A stretch of 64,000 nt of DNA from Sphingobacteriales bacterium (GTDB taxonomy: Bacteria > Bacteroidota > Bacteroidia > Chitinophagales > Chitinophagaceae), in contig JACRJO010000003.1 in NCBI GenBank assembly GCA_016219985.1, positions 1 through 64,000 on the forward strand, in the 5' to 3' direction. Positions 25,076 to 34,648 of this stretch are shown here, in pieces. How positions within the stretch are numbered: position 1 is the stretch's first letter; every line of letters starts with the position of its first letter. The notes below the pieces were generated by a model. It did not search any database. It had not been told where the DNA came from and was given only the letters and a program-made list of their open reading frames with translations. Both the position numbers and the translations under genes were made by a program.

Positions 25076-25109
25076 AAAATGTTGCAGCACTACCTTGCTG
25101 CAACATTTT
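25076..25109. terminator. Bidirectional terminator overlapping a coding sequence
   Basis: A perfect 13-bp stem AAAATGTTGCAGC (25076-25088) / GCTGCAACATTTT (25097-25109), loop ACTACCTT. T-runs exist in both directions. The right arm encodes the last residues (Asn-Val-Ala-Ala) of the minus-strand redoxin gene, whose stop codon lies in the loop. Confidence 0.88.
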
Positions 25110-26385
25110 TCATCTTCGGCCTCAGCACAATAACACGCATGGGTTTAACACAGGAGCTGATCTCTATACCCTGCTGGTAAAGGGCTGACTTAACTGCAGC
25201 AAAATCTATCATGAGCGCATCGATGGATAAATTGACCGGGTAAGTTATCCCGGATTCATCAACAAAAGGAAGTTCTTTCTGAAATTTGGAAGCAAGTATA
25301 CCAATCACTTTCTCCAGGGCGCAACCCTTCAACTCAAACCCGGCATACGTGACCCTTGCCCCCTGGTTGCTGGTATCCGCCCGCAATTTTTCCGCAAAGC
25401 CCCCGCGTACCGTAATACGATTGTATGGCATGAGCCGGTATTCAATCATAGCATTATAGCCGAACTGGTATTCCAGGTCGCTCTGAAACCGCTGCTGCAA
25501 ATCGGAAAATGGAACCTGCCCGGGGGAAAGCCAAAGGCTGTAACAATATAATCCGGTACCTGAGACTATGGGAAGTGGAATACCATTCTCAAGAACAGGA
25601 TAGGGGAAAACATTGCCGTAAAGTTTGCTGGAGGAAGGCCAGCGGGCTTCATTGAAATAGGCATATAAATACAGATCACTGATTGACACCCCCAGTAATT
25701 GAAGCGAGTCGTGCAGGATCCCGTAATTAATATGCGGAGGCAGGTACAAGGGAGTATTCTTATTCCACAAGCTAAACAGGCTTCGGGATAAAAACAGGGA
25801 GTCAACCCCTCCATTCCCATTAACCAGGAAAGGTTTCCCGGCATTGAATGCTGCGACCTGAACGGGTTGGCCAATTGCGGGAATTTTGTGACGGGCAAAT
25901 ATTTTTACATTCTCCGGGGTTAGTTGATCAACACCCGTGACTGCACGGACGATACCTGAAGAATCAATCCATACATAAAGCGGGTAACTATAAGAACGCA
26001 GATCCCGGTGCAAAACGGAATCGTACGCCACATCCAGTTTTAAATTTAGCCGCTGACGGAATTTTTCATAAACTGACCTGATCGCTTTATCTTCCTTCCC
26101 GATTAACAAAAAACGCACTTCCCCTTTAAACTGCTCCTGTAACCGGTTCAGCTTTGGCAGACTTTTAAAACAGACTACACAGGTGGATGAAAAAAAGTCA
26201 ACGATCAACGGAGACCCCCTCCAGCCCGGCAGGGACAGCCTTTCTTTCATATTCCCTTGCTCAATAAATACAGAACCCGGGTTGGGGTAGGGCTTTCCAA
26301 CCTGAGGCCCGGATCCATATTCCTGGCCGTAAAGGGCAAATACAATACCTAATACTCCGCAGAGTATTGCACAATGCCTGAACAT
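25090..26385 (-). CDS. Thioredoxin-fold (TlpA-like) protein with long C-terminal domain
   Basis: 431 residues with a signal peptide (1-20). A TlpA-like domain at about 30-170 has the redox motif CVVC (C69, C72) in VDFFSSTCVVCFKSLP and a cis-Pro-type YPLYVWID strand. The remaining 250 residues form an extra domain with TYAGFELKGCALEKVIG that resembles the TIGR03435 (soil-associated) family. It ends the susC-susD operon (18-nt gap) and is probably periplasmic. The combination of SusCD, redoxin and MauE suggests handling of a thiol-containing ligand; inference. Confidence 0.8.
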   Translation of the reverse strand: MFRHCAILCGVLGIVFALYGQEYGSGPQVGKPYPNPGSVFIEQGNMKERLSLPGWRGSPLIVDFFSSTCVVCFKSLPKLNRLQEQFKGEVRFLLIGKEDKAIRSVYEKFRQRLNLKLDVAYDSVLHRDLRSYSYPLYVWIDSSGIVRAVTGVDQLTPENVKIFARHKIPAIGQPVQVAAFNAGKPFLVNGNGGVDSLFLSRSLFSLWNKNTPLYLPPHINYGILHDSLQLLGVSISDLYLYAYFNEARWPSSSKLYGNVFPYPVLENGIPLPIVSGTGLYCYSLWLSPGQVPFSDLQQRFQSDLEYQFGYNAMIEYRLMPYNRITVRGGFAEKLRADTSNQGARVTYAGFELKGCALEKVIGILASKFQKELPFVDESGITYPVNLSIDALMIDFAAVKSALYQQGIEISSCVKPMRVIVLRPKMKNVAAR

Positions 26386-26403
26386 AGAAGTTAATTTTTT
26401 TGA

Positions 26404-27783
26404 TTAGTAGCCAGGGTTCTGGGTCATCTGGCTGTTTCGGTCAATTTCGGTTTGCGGTATGGGATATAGCCGGTCAGTTCCCGACCAATTCGCGCCTTTT
26501 ACCGATCCCATTATTGAATCAAGCCTTCCGGTCCTCCGGAGATCTGTCCATCGGTCACCCGCCTCTGTAAACAATTCGGAACGCCGCTGCCGTTCCACCT
26601 CGCTTAAAAGCTCCTGGAGGGTTGTTGCCGGTACCGGCGGCAGATTAGCTCTTCCACGAAGGATATTCAAATCAGCAGCTGCTGAAGTCAACAAGGACTG
26701 CTGCGCCCTGGCTTCAGCCCGGATCAGGTAAAGTTCTGCCAGCCGGATGACCATTGTATACTCCGTGATTGCACCTGTATTCTGACCGGCTTTGTACTTA
26801 TAGGCATATGAGTAATTATTACCGCCCGCTGTAATTGTCTTCACCCAGGATTGCAGGCGCCGGTCCCCGCTCTCGAAGCTGCCGAGAAGCACCTGGGACA
26901 GGGAAATATTGGAAGGCATTGAACTGAAAGGATACAAAGCCCCCGCATAGCTGTTAAAACCGGGGACAGTTGCCTGCAATTGCCAGATTGATTCAGTGCT
27001 ATTTTTCAGAAACACCTTATTCAGGTCTGTACAAAGTGTATACATCGAGTTGCTGGCAATCACTTCAGAAGCCGCTGCTTCGGCGCTGCTCCATTTCCCC
27101 TGATACAGGTATACCCTTGCCAGGAGGGCCCTGACCGCATACTTATTAGGCCGGGTTCGTTCGCTTGTTGAAGCATTAGCGGCATTTACATAACTACCGG
27201 AAAGCAGCTCAGCAGACAGTAACAGGTCTCTTTCTATTTGATCAAAGACAATCTCCTTGTTTTGGCGCACAGCACCTGCATTTTGCACGTAATCTGTACC
27301 GGTTATTACCGGTATGTCCCCGAACAATTGCAAAAGACAGAAATGCAAAAAGGCACGCACAAACAAAGACTCCCCGGAAATCTGATTCTTTACAGCGGCT
27401 GACAGTGCTTCCGAACGGCCAAGCCCCTCGTAAACTGCATTTGCTTTATAAATCAATTCATACATCCGGTTCCACAAGCCGGACACATTCGTATTTTCAG
27501 GCCGGAGATTATTATTGTAAAGGTCAATCCTGTCTGTAAAACTCATATAGTTCACCAATTCATCTGCTGATAAACCGGTGGCCGTTGATAGTTCATAAAA
27601 AAATCCATTCCCCTCCATCTGCGCGTAAATGGCAAGTTGTGCTGCCGTGGCCGTAGCATCACTGGCAAAAACCGTATGACTCGTTAACTGGGTTTCCGGC
27701 TGGCCCGGATCAGTAAATTTCCGGCAGCCGGAATTAATTCCCAATATGACTGCCGCAATTATAATAATATTTTTCATTTTCAT
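26404..27783 (-). CDS. SusD/RagB-type outer-membrane lipoprotein
   Basis: 459 residues. Lipoprotein signal (MKMKNIIIIAAVILGINSGC), N-terminal TPR helices and the family ending: LRGRANLPPVPATTLQELLS, RRSELFTEAGDRWTDLRRTG and YPIPQTEIDRNSQMTQNPGY. It forms the lid on the SusC channel encoded 3 nt upstream. Ligand unknown. Confidence 0.95.
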   Translation of the reverse strand: MKMKNIIIIAAVILGINSGCRKFTDPGQPETQLTSHTVFASDATATAAQLAIYAQMEGNGFFYELSTATGLSADELVNYMSFTDRIDLYNNNLRPENTNVSGLWNRMYELIYKANAVYEGLGRSEALSAAVKNQISGESLFVRAFLHFCLLQLFGDIPVITGTDYVQNAGAVRQNKEIVFDQIERDLLLSAELLSGSYVNAANASTSERTRPNKYAVRALLARVYLYQGKWSSAEAAASEVIASNSMYTLCTDLNKVFLKNSTESIWQLQATVPGFNSYAGALYPFSSMPSNISLSQVLLGSFESGDRRLQSWVKTITAGGNNYSYAYKYKAGQNTGAITEYTMVIRLAELYLIRAEARAQQSLLTSAAADLNILRGRANLPPVPATTLQELLSEVERQRRSELFTEAGDRWTDLRRTGRLDSIMGSVKGANWSGTDRLYPIPQTEIDRNSQMTQNPGY

Positions 27784-27786
27784 TTT

Positions 27787-30700
27787 TTAAAGCGTTAACC
27801 GGAGACCGGCAATAATTACTTTGAGAGGCGGAATAACAGCCTTGGTTTCAGGATCAAGTCCTTTGTAAGAGGAAATAGTGAACAGGTTCTGCGCCTGTAC
27901 AAAAAAAGCTCCTTCCTTTAAACCGGCCCTGCTGCAAAACCTGGCCGGCAGATCATAGCTGATATTGATATTTTTCACCCGGATATAAGACCCGTCCCCC
28001 AGTGCCATATTACTGTTCCTGAAATTGGTAAATGCCGCATTACTGAGACTGTTGGAATTTGAAAATTTCTGTACTTCCGAAACCTGGCCACGATACTGCC
28101 AGCGGCCTAACACATAGGTGGGCTGATTACTCATCGCCCCGGGGCGGGTAAACCGGGAGATATAGGTGGACGTATTTTTAATCCGGACAAATTGGGCGAA
28201 TATCCCGATTGTAATCCCTTTTATGCGGATATTATTTTCAAACCCGCCAAAATACTGTTGCCCTGTGAATACCACGGAAGACAGGTCTGCGGGAGAACTG
28301 ATTCTGCCATCACTATTGGCATCAGCAAATGTATAATTACCGGTGGCTGTATCCACACCAGTATAAGTAAACCGCTTTGAAATCGAAAGGGGCCTTCCGA
28401 TCACATATGTATTGGCATAGGAAGAACCGGCCAGGCCTTCAAATTCAAGTAACTTATTGCGCGGGACCGTAAGGGTCAGCCTGGCTGACCATTTTAGTTT
28501 TTCACTTTGCAGGATCGTCCCGTTCATTTCAAATTCCCACCCGTAATTCCGGATCCGTGCTGGCAAGTTGCGGAGAATTCCCTGGAACCCCGTAACCCCT
28601 GGCAACGCATATTGAACAAGTTGATTGCCCGTGATATTATTATAGAAATTAACTGAAAGGAGTATCCTGTCTTTGAGAAACCCAAGGTCAAGGCCGGCTT
28701 CTGTTTTCACAACCTTTTCCCAGCTATAGGCAGGATTGAATAATTGTGTCGGGGTCAGGGTGGTTACATTCTGGTAAGTATAGGTATACGGACTATAGCT
28801 ATCCAGGTATTTATAATCCCCGATCTGGTCATTTCCAGTAATACCCGTACTGATCTTACATTTTCCATAACTAAGAAAAGGTATCGCGGCAAAAAGGCTT
28901 TCCTTGCTAAATATCCAGCCAGCCCCCACGGAGCCGAAATTGGCAAAGCGGTTAGCAGGACCATACCGGCTTGACCCGTCCCTTCGTCCATTTAACGTCA
29001 GGAAATACTTACCGTCCCAATCCATGGCAACGCGGGAAAATATTCCGCCATAACGATATTTTGTTTTAAGATCAGTTACCGTTACTACGGAAGCCGCCGC
29101 CTGCAAACTTTTTAACAGGTCATCACTTTGATAACCGCTGCCACTTTGAACAAGCGCCTGCTGATCTGTACCCTGCAGGGTGGAACCGGTGAGTATTTGA
29201 AAATTTCCTTTCCCCCATTTTACCTTATAAGACAGCTGAGGCTCCGCAATAAAAGTTTCAATCCGGTTGTTACCAAACCCGGCTGAAACGATAATGGCGA
29301 GGGCCGGATCCTGTGAGCGCCCCGGGGTCGTGACATGCTCCTGCATTTGGATAGACGAAAAGCCAAAATTCATTTTTGCATCCAGCCCCTTCCCAATATT
29401 ATACGACAAATTCAGGTTAGACATAAAGGTGCCGGTAACCACTTTATATTTTCGCTCCAGCAATGCCATCGGGTTTATCCAGGTTGAGTTTTCCCAGTTA
29501 TACTTCCCTTCCGCTGTATAAAGTGCCGGGGCATTGGGTGCGAGGGACAGGTTGGTGGAAATATCTTCCTTTGGCAATACCGTATTATTTTTCAGGTAGC
29601 TTCCGCCAAGACCAATACGAAATCGCCGGTTCAGCGAAGTATGAGCCGAATTGAAACTGATGGAAATTTTCTCCTCCCCGAAATTTCCGGGTATAATCGT
29701 GCTTTCTTTATGATAGCCCCCGTTGATATACAACTGTGTTTGACCGCTGCCGCCTGAAACCCCAATATTCAGGTCAGTGAGGTGCATACTGTTCCCGATC
29801 AGTAAGCGTTGCCAGTCAGTATACCGGGTGCTGTCCCAAACTTTCAGATCCCTGGCATTGGATACAGTAGGCGTGGTTCCGTCATTGGCGAATGCTTCGC
29901 GTCTCATGGCCAGGTAATCACTTAAACCCAACAATGGCAATAACCGGGTCACCCTCCCCCAGCCTGTATATAACTTTGCTTCAACCTTTGTCTGCGTGGT
30001 TTTAGCTTTCCGGGTGGTAATCAGGATCACCCCGTTAGCCCCACGCGAACCATAAATAGCCGTCGCATCAGCGTCTTTCAGAATTTCCACGCTTTCGATA
30101 TCTCCCGGGTTAATAGAAGCCAGCGGGCTCGCATTCGCGCCGCCTCCGCCGCCCATAACGCTCGTCATTGTATTGGAAGGAAAAGGTACCCCATCAACGA
30201 TATAAAGGGGTTCATTCCCGTTAGCAATACTATTCTGACCCCTGAGCCGGATACTAAAATTGCTTCCCGGCAAACCTGATGTTTGAGCAATTTGCAGGCC
30301 TGTTATACGCCCTTCAATACCCGCAAGGACATTATTAACGGGCTGCTTGTCTATTTCTTCCCTGCTAACTTTACTCACGGTGCCGGTTGACGTTCTTTTA
30401 GTAGTCTTCCCGTAAGCAATTACTATACTCTCATCCAGTATCCCCAGTTTTTGCTGTATAGTTACCAGTATAAATGGCTGATTGCCCGCAACCAGTTCCT
30501 GCGGACTTATTTCTGCGCCGCTAATCAACAGGATCACATGAAGTGGCGCTGAGGGAAAAACAAATTCCCCGTTACCATCACTAACCGTGATAAACTTCGT
30601 TTGCTTAATGGCTATAGTGGCACCCGGCACAGGCTCCCCCTGTTCATTCACCACCCTACCCCTTAATTCCCGGGTGACTGCTGCTGGTTTTTCAATGAGT

Positions 30701-31011
30701 TTCCGTACAATTATATGTTTCCCTTCCGTCGTATAAGTCAGAGGCTGGTTCCGGAAACAGAGCCGGAGCAAAGAATCCAGTGATATATTCCTGGCGGTAA
30801 AACTCACCGGCTCTGATTGGGCCAGCAACTCCTCGGTATAAATAAACCTGAACTCACTTTGTTGCTCAACCTGTAAAAAGACTTTTCCTAAAGTTTCCCG
30901 CTTCACGGAGAGCGTGAAGGATTGTCCCCTTCCCTGCAGCGAAAGGATAAGAAACAGCAATAGCAGCAGCCGCCCTGTTATTCGGGCGTACAGTTTTGAC
31001 TTCAAAAGCAT
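27787..31011 (-). CDS. SusC/RagA-type TonB receptor with STN signalling domain
   Basis: 1074 residues. Signal peptide (1-30), an STN domain (about 32-105: VFLQVEQQSEFRFIYTEELL ... LTYTTEGKHIIVRK) for contact with FecR, a CarboxypepD_reg-like domain (about 115-190), plug (VLAGIEGRITGLQIAQTSGL ... VDGVPF ... SVEILKDADATAIYGSRGAN) and a C-terminal barrel ending in VIIAGLRLTL. STN plus the upstream fecR and sigma genes define a transducer: ligand uptake should switch on its own operon. Confidence 0.95.
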   Translation of the reverse strand: MLLKSKLYARITGRLLLLLFLILSLQGRGQSFTLSVKRETLGKVFLQVEQQSEFRFIYTEELLAQSEPVSFTARNISLDSLLRLCFRNQPLTYTTEGKHIIVRKLIEKPAAVTRELRGRVVNEQGEPVPGATIAIKQTKFITVSDGNGEFVFPSAPLHVILLISGAEISPQELVAGNQPFILVTIQQKLGILDESIVIAYGKTTKRTSTGTVSKVSREEIDKQPVNNVLAGIEGRITGLQIAQTSGLPGSNFSIRLRGQNSIANGNEPLYIVDGVPFPSNTMTSVMGGGGGANASPLASINPGDIESVEILKDADATAIYGSRGANGVILITTRKAKTTQTKVEAKLYTGWGRVTRLLPLLGLSDYLAMRREAFANDGTTPTVSNARDLKVWDSTRYTDWQRLLIGNSMHLTDLNIGVSGGSGQTQLYINGGYHKESTIIPGNFGEEKISISFNSAHTSLNRRFRIGLGGSYLKNNTVLPKEDISTNLSLAPNAPALYTAEGKYNWENSTWINPMALLERKYKVVTGTFMSNLNLSYNIGKGLDAKMNFGFSSIQMQEHVTTPGRSQDPALAIIVSAGFGNNRIETFIAEPQLSYKVKWGKGNFQILTGSTLQGTDQQALVQSGSGYQSDDLLKSLQAAASVVTVTDLKTKYRYGGIFSRVAMDWDGKYFLTLNGRRDGSSRYGPANRFANFGSVGAGWIFSKESLFAAIPFLSYGKCKISTGITGNDQIGDYKYLDSYSPYTYTYQNVTTLTPTQLFNPAYSWEKVVKTEAGLDLGFLKDRILLSVNFYNNITGNQLVQYALPGVTGFQGILRNLPARIRNYGWEFEMNGTILQSEKLKWSARLTLTVPRNKLLEFEGLAGSSYANTYVIGRPLSISKRFTYTGVDTATGNYTFADANSDGRISSPADLSSVVFTGQQYFGGFENNIRIKGITIGIFAQFVRIKNTSTYISRFTRPGAMSNQPTYVLGRWQYRGQVSEVQKFSNSNSLSNAAFTNFRNSNMALGDGSYIRVKNINISYDLPARFCSRAGLKEGAFFVQAQNLFTISSYKGLDPETKAVIPPLKVIIAGLRLTL

Positions 31012-31049
31012 AGCTTTGTTGTGCCTGCCTTACCGGCAGGTGGTTTGGG

Positions 31050-31127
31050 TTAAACAATAGTCGTTTCCGCGATATGTATTTGGGTAACCCAGGCCTCGCC
31101 GGAAAGTGTTACAGCACCTTCCGGCAT
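31050..31127 (-). other. Possible 25-codon ORF / hairpin in the fecR-susC gap
   Basis: The 131-nt gap contains an ATG (31127) opening MPEGAVTLSGEAWVTQIHIA and five more codons. A stem GCCGGAA...TTCCGGC lies at about 31098-31125, and CCTGCC-TTACC-GGCAGG at 31024-31040. Either a leader peptide or structured leader RNA of susC; evidence is thin. Confidence 0.2.
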
Positions 31128-31142
31128 TTTTATGGTTCCCCC

Positions 31143-32309
31143 TTAGTGACTCACTGTTATCGTTTTGCCTTCCACCCGGAAATGAACCCGCCCCGTTGCC
31201 TCTAATAATTTCAGCAACTGCGATACAGGTACCTGCCGGTCAATCGTGCCGGTAAAATGGTCGTCCACCTTTTCTTTGTAAACGACCCGGGCATCGTACC
31301 AGCGTTCCACCGGTCTCATTACTTCCTCAATGGTACTGCCCTTAAATTTAAACTGCTGTTTTGTCCAGGCCGTAACCGGGGCCGTATCCACCGTTCGCAG
31401 TATCCATTGATTTGGCTGAACCAGGAGCTGCTGCCCGGGCTCCAGGTATTCCTGCCCCCGGTCTCCTGTTATTTTAATCCTTCCTTCTGTCAGCGTGGCC
31501 CGTAAACCACCCTCCTCCGGGTAGGCATTGATATTAAAAGCCGTTCCCACAGCTTTGATTGCCACGCCATTTACCGATACAATAAAGGGATGCTGCGGGT
31601 CCTTCGCCACTTCGAAATAAGTTTCCCCGGTAACGGTAACATTCCGCTCAGGCCCCGTAAACCGGGAAGGATAACGGATAGAAGATTCCGAATTCACCCA
31701 TACCCGGCTCCCATCCGGTAAAACAAGCTGGTAAAATCCTTTGCGGGGAATGGTCAGCTCATGGTATTCCGGTTCATCCGCCGCATTATTGTAAATGATG
31801 GTACCATTTTCAATCCGCACCTGCGAACTGATCAGGGTGTCTTTTAGCTGCCGTAAATCAATCTTCCGCCCATCCGCGAGGGTCAGGGTGGCCGATTCAG
31901 ATCCCGGGGCGATATCCCCCGAAGGAATGTAATTTTCCACCAGGGCCGGCGGAACCTGGTCCGACAGTTTGTAATAAATACCCAGCAGCAGCAATACTGC
32001 AATGCCGGCCACTGCCGCGTATTTCCAGAAATAAAACAGCTTGCCCGCTGATTTGAAATGAATCCTTTTCTTGACCTGCTCCAGTTTTTTTTCCGTATCC
32101 CGCTGATAATACCAGCGCATGTATTCCCCGACCGAGGCTTTGTCCGTCAGATCTTCAAAAATCTGCAAATGCCTTTCACTTTGCAGGATCCATTGCTCCA
32201 GTTCCTCCTCTTCCTCCTCCGTCAGGTTTTCCCGGATAAAACCACCGATCAGGTAAGCAGCCCGGAAATCCTGTTCCAGGTCCTTTTGATAGGTCGAAAG
32301 AGTATTCAT
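31143..32309 (-). CDS. FecR-family anti-sigma factor
   Basis: 388 residues. Cytoplasmic N-terminus (1-90), which would bind sigma, one membrane helix (about 95-112, YAAVAGIAVLLLLGIYY), then the periplasmic FecR domain (YHELTIPRKGFYQLVLPDGS, TGETYFEVAKDPQHPFIV) and a DUF4974 tail (KFKGSTIEEVMRPVERWY ...). It passes the signal from the STN domain of the SusC protein to the ECF sigma factor encoded upstream. Confidence 0.95.
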   Translation of the reverse strand: MNTLSTYQKDLEQDFRAAYLIGGFIRENLTEEEEEELEQWILQSERHLQIFEDLTDKASVGEYMRWYYQRDTEKKLEQVKKRIHFKSAGKLFYFWKYAAVAGIAVLLLLGIYYKLSDQVPPALVENYIPSGDIAPGSESATLTLADGRKIDLRQLKDTLISSQVRIENGTIIYNNAADEPEYHELTIPRKGFYQLVLPDGSRVWVNSESSIRYPSRFTGPERNVTVTGETYFEVAKDPQHPFIVSVNGVAIKAVGTAFNINAYPEEGGLRATLTEGRIKITGDRGQEYLEPGQQLLVQPNQWILRTVDTAPVTAWTKQQFKFKGSTIEEVMRPVERWYDARVVYKEKVDDHFTGTIDRQVPVSQLLKLLEATGRVHFRVEGKTITVSH

Positions 32310-32407
32310 ACAAAAGTGTTAATCGGTTAGGGCAGACTGTAGTAAGATCCGGGAAACAGGAGATTCCGGACATACTAAGACCGGTTTTTTTTGGGACAAT
32401 TAATTAA

Positions 32408-32944
32408 TCAAAGTGAAATTTTAGTTTTCCGAAGTGCCAGGATGGCCCGGAGCCGTTGCCGGTTCACCGTATCCGGCTCTATATTCAGCAGGGCTGCAAT
32501 TTCCCTGTTTGATCTTTCTTCGAGGTAATAAAGCCGCACAACCTGTTGTAAGGCAGGGGACAGTGTGGAAATATGCTGGTACAGTTCCCGGGCTGTTTCA
32601 GCCGCGATAAGCGATTTCTCAATGCCGGGATCATCACCAATTTCCGCCTGTACCCCCGGCTGACGTTTCTGCCGTTCCAGGTACTTGAGGGATTGATTGC
32701 GCACCGTCGTGTACAAATAGCTTTTCACCGCCTTAATATGACTCATGCGCTTCCGGCGTTCCCAAAGCAGGACAAAACAATCCTGGACAATATCCTCGGC
32801 AATCCGGATATCAGTCACTAACCTGCAGGCAAAATAGGATAGGGGAGTAAAATATTCCCGGAACAACTGGTCAAAAGCAGCCTCCTCCCCTTCCTGGAAG
32901 GAAATAAAATATTGTTCCGTCTCCGTTGCTCTTGCTGTTTTCAC
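32408..32944 (-). CDS. ECF sigma factor (FecI-like, Bacteroidota type)
   Basis: 178 residues. Region 2 (FDQLFREYFTPLSYFACRLV, IAEDIVQDCFVLLWERR) and region 4 (TLSPALQQVVRLYYLEERSN, REIAALLNIEPDTVNRQRLR). The start is GTG at 32944: a stop precedes it and no ATG is near. It should direct transcription of the susC-susD-redoxin operon when released by FecR. Confidence 0.95.
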   Translation of the reverse strand: MKTARATETEQYFISFQEGEEAAFDQLFREYFTPLSYFACRLVTDIRIAEDIVQDCFVLLWERRKRMSHIKAVKSYLYTTVRNQSLKYLERQKRQPGVQAEIGDDPGIEKSLIAAETARELYQHISTLSPALQQVVRLYYLEERSNREIAALLNIEPDTVNRQRLRAILALRKTKISL

Positions 32945-32964
32945 CTTTTAAAACTGTGTTTTGC

Positions 32965-32984
32965 GGGGAATATCCATGTTCCCC
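32965..32984. promoter_or_regulatory. Perfect palindrome just upstream of the sigma factor gene
   Basis: GGGGAA-TATCCATG-TTCCCC, arms 32965-32970 and 32979-32984, 20 nt upstream of the GTG start. It may be an operator or a leader hairpin. Confidence 0.4.
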
Positions 32985-33181
32985 TTCCATCGGACAATGA
33001 TGGAACCGATCTGTTTTCAAACCAATTAAACCGCAGGTGCCTGCCGTTCCGGAACCTGTACCTGGAATGTTCTTAATGCGTAAACTGGATATCAACGAAT
33101 ACACCGGGCGCTGGGATACTGTATTCGATGCCTGGAGATTTATCTTTCAATTCAGGTCAACAAGGCTCATTAGTAAACAAT

Positions 33182-33254
33182 ATTACACATATTATGTCCA
33201 TTACAGCACATTTTTGTCCAATTTTTTATACACGGTTACTTCTTCCTTTACAGG
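33182..33254 (+). promoter_or_regulatory. Conserved promoter/operator block of HTH gene 2
   Basis: Counterpart of the block before HTH gene 1, same length and same distance to the GTG start. The tandem units are clearer here: CACATATTATGTCCA and CACATTTTTGTCCA, starting 22 nt apart, then TTTTTTATAC. Confidence 0.55.
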
Positions 33255-33632
33255 GTGAGCAGCCACCGACATAAACTGAACCGCGGACAGGTCCTTGCCT
33301 CTGTCGTGGAATTATCGGGCCGGAAAAAGGAAGAAGTTGCAAAAAAAGCCGGGTATAGCCGCTCTGCCTATTATAAGCATATTGAAAACCCGGATCTGGA
33401 TTTTTCGATCCTGGTCGCCTATGGCAAAGCCCTCCGGCATGATTTTACGGATGATATTCCCGGAATGCCCGTGTACCTGCTGGAGGAAGCAGGTACTATT
33501 TACGGCGACCCCGAAAGCTTGGAAGAAGCCCGGCGGATAATTTCGAAGCTGAAAAATAAATGGCTGGAACTATTGGAGAAATATAACCGGCTGATAGAAG
33601 AAAGATGGAACGAGAGCCGGGAAAACAACTGA
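33255..33632 (+). CDS. XRE-type helix-turn-helix protein, copy 2
   Basis: 125 residues from GTG 33255. Same domain plan as copy 1, with the HTH segment VAKKAGYSRSAYYKHIENP unchanged and most differences in the N-terminal arm and the coiled coil. The recognition region is conserved, so both copies should bind the same operator. It converges with the AraC gene. Confidence 0.85.
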   Translation: MSSHRHKLNRGQVLASVVELSGRKKEEVAKKAGYSRSAYYKHIENPDLDFSILVAYGKALRHDFTDDIPGMPVYLLEEAGTIYGDPESLEEARRIISKLKNKWLELLEKYNRLIEERWNESRENN

Positions 33633-33718
33633 TACTTATTCCGGCCGGGGGCCTGCTGCAGTTCGCCGTCTGTTTCCTGTTTACTTTTTGCACGGACTGG
33701 TTAAGGGAGGGTCTTTGC

Positions 33719-34648
33719 TCAGAATCCTCTTCTTTCCTTTCTCCACTCCTTCGGCGTGACCTTGAATCGTTTCCGGAACGCGTTAATAAAGCCCGGCAGG
33801 GTCTGGTAGCCCGCCAAATCCCCAATTTCTTTCAGGGGTTTGTTCGTTTTTTCCAGGAGTAATTGAATATGCTCCATCTTCCGCTGCATCATCCTGGGAA
33901 ATATTCCGATACCGAAAACCTTCTCATAGTTTCTTTTTAAGGTGACGAAATTGGTACCGAGCATACGGGCCAGCTCGGGTATAGTGATCCTGCCATCCAG
34001 GTTGCCGGCCATAATGCGGTCCGCCTCATACATGGCGGCAACCTGCTGGGCATTGAGTTCCCCGGGAAGAACCATGGGGATGGAAGCCAGGTGGGAAAAG
34101 AGCAGTTCCCGCACCCGGTTTGCATAGTAAAAATTACGGATGCCCTCCCGGAAGGGGCATTTCAGTATATCATAGACCATATTCAACAGGTCATGGGGCA
34201 CCGGCCTTGGCGCTGCGGGAGCAAAGGATTGGTCAGACCCGATCCCCGCGAGTAATTCAGGAGAGAAATGAACCGTAAAATAAAGAACGGATTGCCCCGG
34301 ATCATAGTCACTGGCAAATAAAGGCAGGCTGGTTAGTTGGTATTGCCCTGTCAGAAGCGCGGTCTTCGTTCCGTCCTTCGGTAAAATGCTGAGTGATCCG
34401 CTCAGCACAACTTCCAGCCGTAACCAATCATTGCGTTCCGTTATGATGACCCGGTTTTGTTCCAGGAAACTGAAGTGACGAAGTGTGATCGCGTATAGCG
34501 GGTGGGTAAACTGGTGGATAAAAATTGTGTAACCGGTCCGTTCTGCCTTGTACAGGGAGCTGCCAGGAATCCGCTGACCCCTGAATTTTCGGCCCGGCGA
34601 GGATAGCAATGGAAGGGTCTCGCCGGAGGATAGGTTTAATTGAATCAT
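33719..34648 (-). CDS. AraC-family transcriptional regulator
   Basis: 309 residues. An N-terminal ~190-residue sensing region without a recognisable cupin motif, then two HTH motifs in the C-terminal 100 residues: ITIPELARMLGTNFVTLKRN and PLKEIGDLAGYQTLPGFINA, followed by FRKRFKVTPKEWRKE. The target is unknown. No divergent structural gene is adjacent; the nearest candidate on its strand is the lipoprotein at 34814-35215. Confidence 0.92.
   Translation of the reverse strand: MIQLNLSSGETLPLLSSPGRKFRGQRIPGSSLYKAERTGYTIFIHQFTHPLYAITLRHFSFLEQNRVIITERNDWLRLEVVLSGSLSILPKDGTKTALLTGQYQLTSLPLFASDYDPGQSVLYFTVHFSPELLAGIGSDQSFAPAAPRPVPHDLLNMVYDILKCPFREGIRNFYYANRVRELLFSHLASIPMVLPGELNAQQVAAMYEADRIMAGNLDGRITIPELARMLGTNFVTLKRNYEKVFGIGIFPRMMQRKMEHIQLLLEKTNKPLKEIGDLAGYQTLPGFINAFRKRFKVTPKEWRKERRGF

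Noticed and set aside
33037..33258. 73-codon ORF before HTH gene 2
   Set aside because: It overlaps the conserved promoter/operator block and the GTG start of the HTH gene; not conserved before copy 1.
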